Numbered from the stretch's first letter, positions 30,545 to 37,725 are shown. The stretch is DNA of 43,413 nucleotides from Dehalococcoidia bacterium (GCA_030606765.1 JAUWFX010000003.1:1-43413), one strand, 5' to 3'. Notes: a model not told the origin generated them from the letters alone. Numbers and translations: made by a program.

Positions 30545-30769
30545 ATGAATAACCACAGAATTAGAGAATGTCGAGAAAAGGCCGGGATAAGCCAAGTGGA
30601 ATTGGCCCGGCGAGCTCGTATAGCCTCCACAAATTTAAGTGCTATCGAGTGCGGAAGATTGGCACCCTGGCCAAAGGTCAAGCGCGCACTTTCCAAGGCC
30701 CTGAAGGTTCCTGAAGGTGAGCTATTCCCAAATGAGGATAAGCCGAAGAAGGAGGGGAAATGCCAATAG
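30545..30769 (+). CDS. Cro/CI-type HTH regulator (74 aa)
   Basis: HTH_3 fold: NNHRIRECREKAGISQVELA, then RRARIASTNLSAIECGRL, then KVKRALSKALKVPEGELF. This is a short DNA-binding regulator with no S24 domain. I chose ATG 30545 because it follows a strong promoter, while the longer frame starts inside that promoter. It heads the second half of the cargo region and may control it. Overlaps the next gene by 10 bases. Confidence 0.8.
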   Translation: MNNHRIRECREKAGISQVELARRARIASTNLSAIECGRLAPWPKVKRALSKALKVPEGELFPNEDKPKKEGKCQ

Positions 30770-31230
30770 CTAATTACACGACGACAGTGGCAGCCGAGAA
30801 ATCTATTGGTGAAATACATGGTATGTTGGTGTCTCATGGGGCCAGTCATATTTTGACAGACTACAAGGACGGAAAACCATCTGGCATAGCATTCATTATC
30901 GCTACGCCATATGGAGATAAGCCGTTTCGCCTACCGGCTAATGTAGATAAGGTAGTAGCAGTGCTCCTGAAAGAATTGCAGGCCTCCTCCTACAGGCGAT
31001 GGGATACACAATACCAAGAACAGCGTAGAACCAAGTTCAAAGAGCAGGCCAACCGAGTCGCATGGCGAATCTTGAAGGATTGGGTTCGAGCTCAGATGGC
31101 CATACTGGAGACAGAAATGGTAACAATAGATCAGGTTTTTTTGCCTTATATGGAAATCGGAGGACAGGGCAAAACGCTTTATGAGGTTATGGTGGATCGC
31201 CACCTTCAATTAACGCAGGGGGAAAATTGA
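30760..31230 (+). CDS. Phage-type hypothetical protein (156 aa)
   Basis: AAGGAGGGG precedes the ATG. Soluble alpha/beta protein with a helical, basic second half (RTKFKEQANRVAWRILKDW, RAQMAILETEMVTIDQVFLP) typical of a conserved phage family of unknown function often encoded near recombination or HTH genes. No catalytic motif. Confidence 0.7.
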   Translation: MPIANYTTTVAAEKSIGEIHGMLVSHGASHILTDYKDGKPSGIAFIIATPYGDKPFRLPANVDKVVAVLLKELQASSYRRWDTQYQEQRRTKFKEQANRVAWRILKDWVRAQMAILETEMVTIDQVFLPYMEIGGQGKTLYEVMVDRHLQLTQGEN

Positions 31231-31264
31231 TAGAAGCGGGGCTAAAATTAGCTTGAAAATTATG

Positions 31265-31289
31265 GCTCATTTCGCCTCTTTTGAGCAAT
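31265..31289. repeat. Cargo-region inverted repeat (GCTCA/TGAGC)
   Basis: GCTCA near 31265 pairs with TGAGC near 31282, inside ATGGCTCA ... TTGAGCAAT. It is a diverged member of the family seen at 26442, 30422, 31865, 33897 and 34962, again just before a gene start. Confidence 0.45.
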
Positions 31290-31297
31290 AAGGATAG

Positions 31298-31552
31298 ATG
31301 ATGGAACAAGACGACGAAATGAAATGCAGACGGGCAATGTTTCAAGCCATGAGAGATAGAACACCAAAATTTATTCTTCTGAGTATCTCCTTATCTTGTC
31401 TAGGATGGCTATTAGCATATCTCTCACATTCTCTAGCAGGTGGCATCTTTGTTCAAATTATTGCAATCGCCATCCCTATTGGGAGGCATATGTCTATGAG
31501 ACGATACGCTAAATACTTAGAACAAATGAGAGGGGACAAATGCAGAACATAA
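31298..31552 (+). CDS. Two-helix membrane protein (84 aa)
   Basis: Two transmembrane segments (about 27-45 and 47-65) with charged ends. Two tandem ATG codons (31298, 31301). Its end overlaps the start of the next membrane protein by 13 bases. No family recognised. Confidence 0.6.
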   Translation: MMEQDDEMKCRRAMFQAMRDRTPKFILLSISLSCLGWLLAYLSHSLAGGIFVQIIAIAIPIGRHMSMRRYAKYLEQMRGDKCRT

Positions 31553-31857
31553 AACGGAAGCTACAAGAGTTTAATCGCCGACCATACAAGAGATGGGAAT
31601 TATACCTGAAATTCGCCTATCCCTGGGTAGTTGTGGGTGTATTAGCTGTAGCAAGTGCATTAATATTGGCTGAGATGTATGCCTCTAAGTTAACACCATT
31701 GTGGCTTTTCGCAATAGTAGTGGCGTTGGATATATATCTAGTATTTGCTATGGTCTACACCGGCATTCAGTTTATCAAGCCATATATGGATGGCATATAC
31801 CAGCAACACCTCAAGGAGCATAATGCAAACCAGGAGGATTCTCAAAAACATAGCTAA
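31540..31857 (+). CDS. Two-helix membrane protein (105 aa)
   Basis: Basic N-terminus, transmembrane segments at about 30-48 and 56-78, polar Asn/Gln/Lys-rich tail. Overlaps the previous membrane-protein gene, suggesting a pair that works together. GAGAGGGG lies upstream of its ATG. Function unknown. Confidence 0.6.
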   Translation: MQNIKRKLQEFNRRPYKRWELYLKFAYPWVVVGVLAVASALILAEMYASKLTPLWLFAIVVALDIYLVFAMVYTGIQFIKPYMDGIYQQHLKEHNANQEDSQKHS

Positions 31858-31864
31858 TTTTATA

Positions 31865-31886
31865 GCCCAATTCAGGCTTTTTGGGC
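31865..31886. repeat. Cargo-region inverted repeat (GCCCAA/TTGGGC)
   Basis: GCCCAA (31865-31870) and TTGGGC (31881-31886), with TAATT and AATTA just outside. It precedes the leader motif and start of the C5 methyltransferase gene. Confidence 0.55.
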
Positions 31887-31891
31887 AATTA

Positions 31892-31914
31892 GATATTCCT
31901 GAAAGAATGTAGCG
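31892..31914 (+). promoter_or_regulatory. Conserved 23-base leader, copy 1 (GAYATTCC-N4-AGAAT)
   Basis: GATATTCC-TGAA-AGAAT followed by six bases and the ATG of the C5 methyltransferase. The same element stands exactly 23 bases before two other genes (32614, 33149). ATTC and GAAT are inverted arms. No Shine-Dalgarno is present in it. Confidence 0.6.
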
Positions 31915-32580
31915 ATGAAAGAGTTAGTTTTGAGTATATTTCCAGGGATAGACCTGTTCGGCATGGCTTTTGAGGAAGCTGGATATTGTGTCGTCCGAGG
32001 ACCAGACCTATTGTGGGGCGGTGATATATACAACTTCCACCCTCCAGGTGGTTTATTCAAAGGCATAATAGGCGGGCCTCCGTGCGTTGGTGAAAGTCGT
32101 TGGGCTAACGTGAACTCAAACAAGGGCTATACGCTTTGGCCCGAAGCTCTAAGAGTCATTGAGGAGGTACATCCGGAGTGGTGGGTATTGGAAGCAGTCG
32201 TTAAGCATAAGGCTCCCTTTTGCATTTGCTTATCCCCGCGGTGGCTCGGTGAGAAACAGAGCCGGAGGCGATACTTCCACTCTAACCTAGACCTGCGACC
32301 ATTTGTTGATGTAGTTCTCTTTGAACATCCTATCTCAGAACCATGTGTAACGGCCTCTGAGTACTCTAAGGGGCTACGTATTCATTCAGTAAAAGATATG
32401 CGCTACATACCGACACGATCTTGGGAGACTTTGGTTGAACTGCAGGGTTTACCGGCTGGATTTGATATTCCATGCTTCACAAAGAAGTGGAAGGGAACCA
32501 TGCTCGGCAATGGCGTCCCCCTTTCAATGGGCCGAGCAATAGCAACAGCGGTCAGGAAGGCGACAGAGAGAGAAAAGTGA
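31915..32580 (+). CDS. Compact C5-cytosine DNA methyltransferase-like protein (221 aa)
   Basis: Dcm-like motifs are visible: SIFPGIDLFGMAFEEAGY (motif I), GGPPC (about residues 53-57, motif IV with the catalytic Cys), LEAVV in place of the usual ENV (motif VI), SRRRYF (motif VIII) and LGNGVP (motif X). At 221 residues it is far shorter than most C5 enzymes, with almost no target-recognition domain. The motif VI change makes activity uncertain. Cargo gene, perhaps for restriction evasion. Confidence 0.75.
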   Translation: MKELVLSIFPGIDLFGMAFEEAGYCVVRGPDLLWGGDIYNFHPPGGLFKGIIGGPPCVGESRWANVNSNKGYTLWPEALRVIEEVHPEWWVLEAVVKHKAPFCICLSPRWLGEKQSRRRYFHSNLDLRPFVDVVLFEHPISEPCVTASEYSKGLRIHSVKDMRYIPTRSWETLVELQGLPAGFDIPCFTKKWKGTMLGNGVPLSMGRAIATAVRKATEREK

Positions 32581-32590
32581 AAATAGCTAC

Positions 32591-32613
32591 GACATTCCAG
32601 AGAGAATAAACAA
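32591..32613 (+). promoter_or_regulatory. Conserved 23-base leader, copy 2
   Basis: GACATTCC-AGAG-AGAAT-AAACAA directly before ATG 32614. The first 17 bases also occur at 341-357 inside another reading frame. Confidence 0.6.
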
Positions 32614-32826
32614 ATGATCCAGGCAGGCAAAATTGTAGTACTGCGAAAGATAAGAGGGGATTTCCCCATCGGCCACCATTTGGTAGCTGAACCTGGAGTC
32701 TATGTTCCCTTCATTAACCCTTATGGTGCAGTGTCTGTGCAAGTAAACGGTGAATTCCTTGGTTTGAAGCCAGATGAATTTCAGTGGCTGGAGAAACCTC
32801 TTCGTGAAGTATATGAAAGACAATGA
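32614..32826 (+). CDS. Hypothetical small protein (70 aa)
   Basis: Small beta-rich protein (IVVLRKIRGDF, GVYVPFINPYGAVSVQVNG) without membrane segments or Cys. It follows the conserved leader. No family recognised. Confidence 0.6.
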   Translation: MIQAGKIVVLRKIRGDFPIGHHLVAEPGVYVPFINPYGAVSVQVNGEFLGLKPDEFQWLEKPLREVYERQ

Positions 32827-32862
32827 ATTCCTTACTTGACAAATGAGGGTGATTTGAGCGGT

Positions 32863-32928
32863 ATGCTTGACGAGTATAGCAAACTGAAGCTGAGTGGACG
32901 AAAATTTGAGAGAAAACCTTGGAAGTAG
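32863..32928 (+). CDS. Possible micro-ORF (21 aa)
   Basis: ATG 32863 opens a 21-codon basic frame ending TAG at 32926-32928. The frame can be extended upstream with in-frame TTG codons. It overlaps the next gene in another frame. Weak evidence; kept only because the gap has no other content. Confidence 0.2.
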   Translation: MLDEYSKLKLSGRKFERKPWK

Positions 32929-33127
32929 TCCAGTGTTAAGAGGAACGCTAGTTAAGGTAAATAACAAGAGCAATCTGGAATATCTAATTGGGCTGACAGG
33001 GTTCGCTATGGCTAGAAATAAAAAAAGTGGATATATAAAGGTGTATCACAAATACGAAGGTGCCATTATCTACCTTTGTTTCAAAGAAGAACACCTTGAT
33101 ATTATAGAACCGCCAGTAGAGCTATGA
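32894..33127 (+). CDS. Hypothetical small protein (77 aa)
   Basis: GTG start at 32894, so the start is uncertain. Small alpha/beta protein (VLRGTLVKVNNKSN, SGYIKVYHKYEGAIIYLCF). Its stop overlaps the leader motif of the ASCH gene. No family recognised. Confidence 0.5.
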   Translation: MDENLRENLGSSPVLRGTLVKVNNKSNLEYLIGLTGFAMARNKKSGYIKVYHKYEGAIIYLCFKEEHLDIIEPPVEL

Positions 33128-33148
33128 CATTCCTTTGAGAATAAACAC
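33126..33148 (+). promoter_or_regulatory. Conserved 23-base leader, copy 3
   Basis: GACATTCC-TTTG-AGAAT-AAACAC directly before ATG 33149; same element and spacing as at 31892 and 32591. Confidence 0.6.
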
Positions 33149-33646
33149 ATGAAGGCATTAAGCATTAGACAACCCTGGGCAAGCCTAATAATCTACGGCA
33201 TCCCCTTGCTTGAATCGGTCTCCTGCGAAGATGGCGTAAGCACAAGGCTTGAGGATATCGGTAAGGTGATATTCAAAAATATTGAGAACCGCAGATGGGC
33301 TATACCAAAATCATTCAAGTTACCACAGAGGATTTATGTTCATACTGCCAAACGGGATGATGATTTTGATAGCTCTTTTAAATGGCTCTGTAATTTACTG
33401 AAGGGTGCCTACGGTTTCATACTAATGCACTACTCAAAAGGAATCCCTCGTGGGGCGTTAATTGGTGAGGTGGATGTTATTGATTGTGTAACCAAAAGCG
33501 ATAATCCTTGGTTTGTTGGACCATACGGCTTCGTATTGGCAAATCTGACTGTTTACAAAGAACCAATACCCTGCCGGGGAAAACTAGGGTTTTTTGAACC
33601 TGATATTCCTGAGGTAATGGCTCAAAAAGACTGTTCTGAGAAATGA
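33149..33646 (+). CDS. ASCH-domain protein (165 aa)
   Basis: Starts MKALSIRQPWASLII, then IENRRWAIP, RIYVHTAKR and RGALIGEVDVIDCV, the standard ASCH order (binding-site strand, ENR-W, HxAK, G-E-V). ASCH domains bind RNA or process modified nucleosides. Here it is a stand-alone cargo gene. A different ASCH-type protein is encoded at 829-1566. Confidence 0.85.
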   Translation: MKALSIRQPWASLIIYGIPLLESVSCEDGVSTRLEDIGKVIFKNIENRRWAIPKSFKLPQRIYVHTAKRDDDFDSSFKWLCNLLKGAYGFILMHYSKGIPRGALIGEVDVIDCVTKSDNPWFVGPYGFVLANLTVYKEPIPCRGKLGFFEPDIPEVMAQKDCSEK

Positions 33647-33897
33647 AGGTACGTCGTATGACCTTGCAAGATAATAAGCCTGTGGTAGTGCCTATAAACA
33701 CAGAGCCATTTAGTATTCGGCTTATATGCTGTGATTGCGGGTTAGTACACGATGTGAGGATTCTTAGCCAGTCACCATTATTAAGTGCATATACTGAAAA
33801 TGATGTAGTCGTTGTATTAAAACGGAACAATAGAAGTACCGGCCAGAGAAGGCGTTATATGAAACGCAAAGCTGATGTGGATAACTTGATTTTCTAA
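33643..33897 (+). CDS. Hypothetical protein with Cys pair (84 aa)
   Basis: ATGA overlap with the ASCH gene. Contains LICCDCGLVHDV, a possible half zinc site, and a basic Arg/Lys tail (RRRYMKRKAD). ATG 33658 is an alternative start. Small phage-type regulator or accessory protein; role unknown. Confidence 0.55.
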   Translation: MKVRRMTLQDNKPVVVPINTEPFSIRLICCDCGLVHDVRILSQSPLLSAYTENDVVVVLKRNNRSTGQRRRYMKRKADVDNLIF

Positions 33898-33924
33898 TTG
33901 CCCAAAAGGGCTATATTGAGCAAT
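33897..33924. repeat. Cargo-region inverted repeat overlapping a start codon
   Basis: ATTGCCCAA (33897-33905) and TTGAGCAAT (33916-33924) pair over eight of nine positions. The right arm contains the first bases of the next gene's ATG (33923), and no Shine-Dalgarno is present. A regulator bound here, or the RNA hairpin, could block initiation. Confidence 0.55.
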
Positions 33925-34411
33925 GAATACATTGAGACATGACGAACTTATCACACTAGGCATACGTTGGCTACGTTGTAGCCATTCAGGGACTGAATTT
34001 GGGGATTCACATGATGGATACCGATATAGTCATCCCGTTGTACTAAAAGAATTAGTCTCGATGGGGTTTTCAATCCCCGACATCATCGGGTTTTGTGCCG
34101 TTTCCTCCACTGTGATTGAGTGTAAAGCATCGCGGAAGGATTACCAAGCTGACAAGCTGAAATCGCACCGGCATCGTCTCAAGCAACCTGGTAATTACCG
34201 ATATTACCTCGCTCCGCAAGGCATGATTAAGATGGGTGAGATTCACAATGGCTGGGGGCTATTGGAAACTGATGGCTGCAATATTTTTGTTAAGTTGGCG
34301 GCACCATATCACTGCGAGCCTGAGATTAAGGTTTCCGAGTACCACATTCTGTATTCATTTGCCAGAAGAAAACAAGGCAAGCTACTTGAGCGGATTGCTC
34401 AAAATGCTTGA
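33923..34411 (+). CDS. PD-(D/E)XK-like nuclease, MmcB-type (162 aa)
   Basis: IPDIIGF ... TVIECKASRKDYQADK gives the D ... E-x-K core, followed by NYRYYLAPQGMI and WGLLETDG. This order is typical of small restriction-endonuclease-fold proteins of the MmcB/DUF class. The likely role is DNA processing or defence. It follows the inverted repeat and stands next to a zinc-ribbon gene. Confidence 0.75.
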   Translation: MNTLRHDELITLGIRWLRCSHSGTEFGDSHDGYRYSHPVVLKELVSMGFSIPDIIGFCAVSSTVIECKASRKDYQADKLKSHRHRLKQPGNYRYYLAPQGMIKMGEIHNGWGLLETDGCNIFVKLAAPYHCEPEIKVSEYHILYSFARRKQGKLLERIAQNA

Positions 34412-34433
34412 AATGGGCTATATGGAGGCTAGA

Positions 34434-34670
34434 ATGGAAGTACCAAAATCAAAAGATGAAAATGAGGGAACCCAAGCAATGCTGGGTGACCTGGAGTTCT
34501 ATTTAAGAACCCACAAGAACTTGCCAGTCGAAAGGCTCCATAAGGACAAACTAGATGGCTGTAAGCACAGGAAGGTAATTGTTGATGAAGAGAACCACAC
34601 AGTGACCTGTAGGCGATGCAATAAGGTGCTAGACCCATTTTGGTACTTGTGCCTCTTGGCTAAGGAGTAG
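34434..34670 (+). CDS. Zinc-ribbon phage protein, ends at an in-frame TAG (78 aa)
   Basis: I chose ATG 34434 because GGAGG lies five bases before it; upstream ATGs overlap the nuclease gene. The middle holds GCKHRKVIVD and VTCRRCNKVLDPFWYLCLLA, a zinc ribbon found in a common phage family (C-x-H ... C-x2-C ... LDPF). In that family a helical tail usually follows. Here TAG (34668-34670) stops the frame, but the same frame stays open for 96 more codons. Confidence 0.7.
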   Translation: MEVPKSKDENEGTQAMLGDLEFYLRTHKNLPVERLHKDKLDGCKHRKVIVDEENHTVTCRRCNKVLDPFWYLCLLAKE

Positions 34671-34961
34671 AGCTTCAGGCGATATGAAGATGCAGAAGCT
34701 ATTAAGGCACATAAAGCCCTAAAGCAGCGAGACCTAAATGACCAAGCAAAAGGTAAGATAATATCGAGACCAGAAACTGGCGAACCCCAGGAGGTCTGGG
34801 ATAATGCCACCAAGTATTTGGGCTGTGAGCCAAACTACATCTGGAAGCAGGGCAGGAGAGAATGGATGGTGAATAGCCAGACAACGATAGATGGTGTTAT
34901 TCATAGCGTTGACGAGGGATACACCTGGATAATGATGAGGCTGGCGGGCAAAAGCCCCTGA
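34671..34961 (+). pseudogene. In-frame continuation after TAG, no start codon (96 codons)
   Basis: Directly after TAG 34668-34670 the frame continues to TGA 34959-34961. It encodes a charged helix (RYEDAEAIKAHKALKQRD) and a Trp/Gly-rich end. No ATG, GTG or TTG is available in the first third, and AAGGAG sits just before the TAG. So this is either a nonsense-mutated tail of the zinc-ribbon gene or a read-through product. Standard TAG stops are used elsewhere in the window. Confidence 0.55.
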
Positions 34962-34991
34962 ATTGCCCAAAAGGAATATTTTGTGCTATAA
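34962..34991 (+). promoter_or_regulatory. Cargo-region inverted repeat with TATAAT element
   Basis: ATTGCCCAAAA ... TTTTGTGCTAT is a partly degenerate copy of the inverted repeat. Its end contains TATAAT, 18 bases after TTGCCC (a -35-like hexamer), about 9 bases before ATG 35000. In this copy the repeat could be a promoter with its operator. Confidence 0.5.
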
Positions 34992-34999
34992 TTTTAGCT

Positions 35000-35224
35000 A
35001 TGGAAAAGGCTAATCTTGTTAAAAGGGCGACAGTTACTATAGCTAGTTCGCTGTGCAAGGGGTTAGTTGAAGCAGATGCAGATGGCGAGTTCTTTGCACT
35101 AACTGATAAAGGCTACCAAGGGGCCAAGGCGAGATGGGAAAAACTACCCGATGAAGACAAGCTACTATTCAGTTGTTTCATTTCAGATATGGAACTAGAA
35201 GGTTATCGAAGGGATGACAGTTAG
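35000..35224 (+). CDS. Hypothetical protein (74 aa), possibly winged-helix
   Basis: Short alpha-helical protein with LVEADADGEFFALTDKGYQGAKARW, a pattern often seen in winged-helix proteins of the 'ALT-DKG' type. No Shine-Dalgarno; the promoter element lies just upstream. Stop codon is next to the recombinase ATG. Confidence 0.6.
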   Translation: MEKANLVKRATVTIASSLCKGLVEADADGEFFALTDKGYQGAKARWEKLPDEDKLLFSCFISDMELEGYRRDDS

Positions 35225-35797
35225 ATGCCGAACATCAAAACCATTAAGTACCTCACCCAGGATGAACTCAAGAATCTCCTGAAGGTCATTGGCAACAAGC
35301 GCGACAAAGCTATCTTCCTGCTTGCCTACCGGCACGGCCTCCGGGCTTCCGAGATCGGCATACTCAAGCCAAGCGATGTGGACCTTTCCCGTGGCCGAAT
35401 CAGGATTGAACGGCTAAAGCACTCCCAGGGTGGCGAGTTTCCACTACAACTGGATGAAATCAAGGTACTCAAGGCATGGCTCAAGGAAAGGAGGGATAAC
35501 AACCCTTGGCTATTCCCGAGCCGGCGAGGGTCGCCAATCCATAGGCGAACTCTGGATTGCCTCATGAAACATTACGGCAAAAAGGTAGGACTACCAGCCG
35601 AAAAGTGCCACTTCCACGTTTTGAAGCACTCAATAGCCACACACCTTCTTGATGCCGGAGCCGACATCAGATTTGTGCAGGACTGGATTGGCCACAAGAA
35701 TATCCAGAACACGGTAGTCTATGCCCATCTGAGCCATCACACCCAAGATGAACAGGCCAAGAAGTTCTTTGCCAGCCCAATGATTGTGGGTGCTTAA
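35225..35797 (+). CDS. Short tyrosine recombinase, catalytic domain only (190 aa)
   Basis: Contains YRHGLRASEIGIL (first catalytic Arg), HFHVLKHSIATHLL (position of H-x-x-R-H, here H-V-L-K-H, so Lys replaces the second Arg), WIGHKNIQNT and VVYAHL (nucleophile Tyr). The N-terminal core-binding domain is absent. Such mini-integrases are known in phage genomes. With a full integrase next door, it may resolve dimers, invert DNA or be an accessory factor. Confidence 0.8.
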   Translation: MPNIKTIKYLTQDELKNLLKVIGNKRDKAIFLLAYRHGLRASEIGILKPSDVDLSRGRIRIERLKHSQGGEFPLQLDEIKVLKAWLKERRDNNPWLFPSRRGSPIHRRTLDCLMKHYGKKVGLPAEKCHFHVLKHSIATHLLDAGADIRFVQDWIGHKNIQNTVVYAHLSHHTQDEQAKKFFASPMIVGA

Positions 35798-36019
35798 ATG
35801 CCAAGAAAAAGTAGCAATCTAATATCGCTTGCAGATACCACAGAGATATTCGCTCGCCCAAACGGTCACCACTATCACTTAAACAAGGACTGCCCCATGC
35901 TAACAGGTGGCGACTTTGGGAGATACCAATACACCCGCATCACAGTAGCCGAGACAAAGAGACACAATTTATGGCCGTGCGTTTGTGCCTATACCAACAC
36001 CTTACCACTTCGGTTATAG
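35798..36019 (+). CDS. Small Cys/His protein (73 aa)
   Basis: ATG immediately follows the recombinase stop. The motif HYHLNKDCPML and a later WPCVCAY suggest a metal site. The start FARPNGHHYHL-x-DCP resembles short sequences in nuclease-like proteins (H-x6-C-x-x-L). Overlaps the end of the convergent integrase gene by 6 bases. Function unknown. Confidence 0.55.
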   Translation: MPRKSSNLISLADTTEIFARPNGHHYHLNKDCPMLTGGDFGRYQYTRITVAETKRHNLWPCVCAYTNTLPLRL

Positions 36020-36994
36020 CCTCATATTATCCACCGGACTCGCCTTCTCATGTGCTGCTATGGCATCACCAGTTCCCAAGGTCTGCACATATTTCCGCGT
36101 CATTTGCAAAGTCGTGTGACCCAAAAGGCATTGAAGGTTAAACTCGCCAATTCCGTTTCTAAGACAAGTTATTGCAAAGGTATGCCGGAAGGTATGAGGC
36201 GAGCACCGGGCATCCGTGATTCCTGCTCTCTTGCCAAGGCGCTTAATTAGTGACTGTATCCCCCTAGCCTTGATTGGCTCACCTTTATCGCTCACCCAGA
36301 GCCATGGTAACTTATCCTTTCGCATCAGCAAGTACCGCAACATAGCTTTTTGTGTCTCCTTGCCTACCCTGACAAACCTCTCTTTGCGTCCCTTGCCCAT
36401 GGCTTTGATGATGCCATTATCGAAGTCAATGTCGGTTACCTGGATAGCCGCCAACTCCGATAGTCTCAAGCCTGTATCCAAGAAGGTGAGGATGATTGCC
36501 CGATTGCGATAGCCACGAAAACCATCTTCGCTCATTACTACAAGCATACGCCTTATGTCCTCCTGGCTGAAAGGCTGTATTACCTCTTTCGGGACCCGGG
36601 GAGGTCGCATACGCTCAAAAGGGGTATGCTCCAATATGCCTTCTTGAACTAACCAGTTGAAAAACCGATTTACACAGCCGTAATAATCATGGACCGAGGA
36701 CGCTTTGATGCGCTCCCGTAAAATGAGCAGAAAAACTCGGACATGGTTTGGCGTGACATCGCCCGGTTCTTTTGCCCCCTGGGAATGACAAAAGGCGATA
36801 AATGCACCCACCTTTTGTGCATAGTCCTCAATAGTCCGCGGGGATAATTCATTGACTTTGCAGGAAAGCAGAAATATTTTTAGTTGCCCGTGTAAAGTTG
36901 TATCTGATTTTATTATGTCAAGATAATTCAGATGCCCACTTGCTGTATTTAGCCAATCGTGCGGTTTTGTGATATTCAGATGCTCTAAATCCAT
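36014..36994 (-). CDS. int: Tyrosine integrase (326 aa)
   Basis: Full two-domain XerC/D-like integrase. N-terminal SAM-like core-binding domain (about 30-125: FLLSCKVNELSPRTIEDYAQ, RVFLLILRERIKASSVHDYY), then a catalytic domain with DTGLRLSELA (Arg), SPHTFRHTFA (H-x-x-R-H), LLGHTTLQMT (His) and RKYVQTL (Tyr). Its start is 38 bases from a copy of the 3' part of a tRNA-Pro gene, the expected attP. It should integrate and, with accessory factors, excise the element. Confidence 0.92.
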   Translation of the reverse strand: MDLEHLNITKPHDWLNTASGHLNYLDIIKSDTTLHGQLKIFLLSCKVNELSPRTIEDYAQKVGAFIAFCHSQGAKEPGDVTPNHVRVFLLILRERIKASSVHDYYGCVNRFFNWLVQEGILEHTPFERMRPPRVPKEVIQPFSQEDIRRMLVVMSEDGFRGYRNRAIILTFLDTGLRLSELAAIQVTDIDFDNGIIKAMGKGRKERFVRVGKETQKAMLRYLLMRKDKLPWLWVSDKGEPIKARGIQSLIKRLGKRAGITDARCSPHTFRHTFAITCLRNGIGEFNLQCLLGHTTLQMTRKYVQTLGTGDAIAAHEKASPVDNMRL

Positions 36995-37031
36995 ACATTT
37001 TCGGGTCCCCCGGGTGATTTTAGCTTCAAAA

Positions 37032-37073
37032 TCGGGGTGAGAGGATTTGAACCTCCGACCACCTGAACCCCAT
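37032..37073 (-). other. Probable attP core: 3' part of tRNA-Pro(GGG)
   Basis: On the minus strand the 42 bases read from an anticodon loop (A-T-GGG-G-T) and 3' anticodon stem (TCAGG) through a T arm (GGAGG-TTCAAAT-CCTCT) to the acceptor end ACCCCGA. The T stem pairs fully. The 5' half of a tRNA is missing and the next bases do not pair. This is the classic attP that restores a host tRNA-Pro upon integration. It lies next to the integrase. Confidence 0.85.
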
Positions 37074-37125
37074 CAAGATGCACTGAAACCTAGTAAACAA
37101 CCCAAGAGAACCCTTACCTCCTCTC

Positions 37126-37725
37126 TTACCTTAACTTTCGCACGTATTCAGTAACAACACCATGAATATGTGCATCCTCTGGCCGATACTTCCCGTGATT
37201 ATCTTCAATCCACTTATTGCCATGGGCATCTTCCTTATACCGTTTTACCGCTGCCTTACCTTCTACGATCACCACCACAAGGTCACCACTGGTCGGTGCC
37301 AGGGCGGTATCCACAATAACAGTATCGCCAAGTCGTATCTCAGGGTCAAGACAAAGACCATTTACTCGGTAAGCACGTAATGTCTCTGGAGCTGCTTTGA
37401 CCCGTGTGCAGGCCACATAATCAATAGGCTCTACACCCTCACCAGCGCCGACTTCAGCATAGACGGGAATATAGGCCTTGAGACTTTGTTCCACTAAATG
37501 CCATGTGTCTACAGGAGTACGCTCACCCACCAACTCCGCCAATGTGATGCCCAAGCCCTTTGCTAACGCTTGGAGGGTATCACGTCGTGGATTTTTGATT
37601 TCACCCCGCTCCAACCTGTAGATGTATGTGTCACTTATGCCGGAGAGCTTGGCTAGACGATACTTCGTCAGCCTCTTGCCCTCTCGGATTAGTTTTAGGC
37701 GACTGGCTAAACTCTCTAATGCCAC
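37126..37725 (-). CDS. CI/LexA-like repressor with S24 peptidase domain (199 aa)
   Basis: N-terminal HTH_3 (SLASRLKLIREGKRLTKYRL, AKLSGISDTYIYRLERGEI), and a C-terminal S24 peptidase domain (IPVYAEVGAGEG, YRVNGLCLDPEIRLGDTVIV, SGDLVVVIVEGKAAVKRY). In this family a Ser-Lys pair cuts an Ala-Gly bond. The 'VGAGEG' segment is the cleavage region; AAVKRY has the Lys. Start chosen at GTG 37725, where GGGAG sits upstream; the frame is open to ATG 37764. Maintains the integrated state; SOS-linked release is inferred. Confidence 0.85.
   Translation of the reverse strand: MALESLASRLKLIREGKRLTKYRLAKLSGISDTYIYRLERGEIKNPRRDTLQALAKGLGITLAELVGERTPVDTWHLVEQSLKAYIPVYAEVGAGEGVEPIDYVACTRVKAAPETLRAYRVNGLCLDPEIRLGDTVIVDTALAPTSGDLVVVIVEGKAAVKRYKEDAHGNKWIEDNHGKYRPEDAHIHGVVTEYVRKLR

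Noticed and set aside
34668..34670. Genome-wide reassignment of TAG
   Set aside because: Several other genes end in TAG at sensible places (for example 25055 and 39280), and no suppressor tRNA with CUA anticodon is present.
37032..37073. A complete tRNA-Pro gene
   Set aside because: Only the part from the anticodon loop to the acceptor end is present; the next bases do not form the 5' anticodon stem, D arm or acceptor strand.
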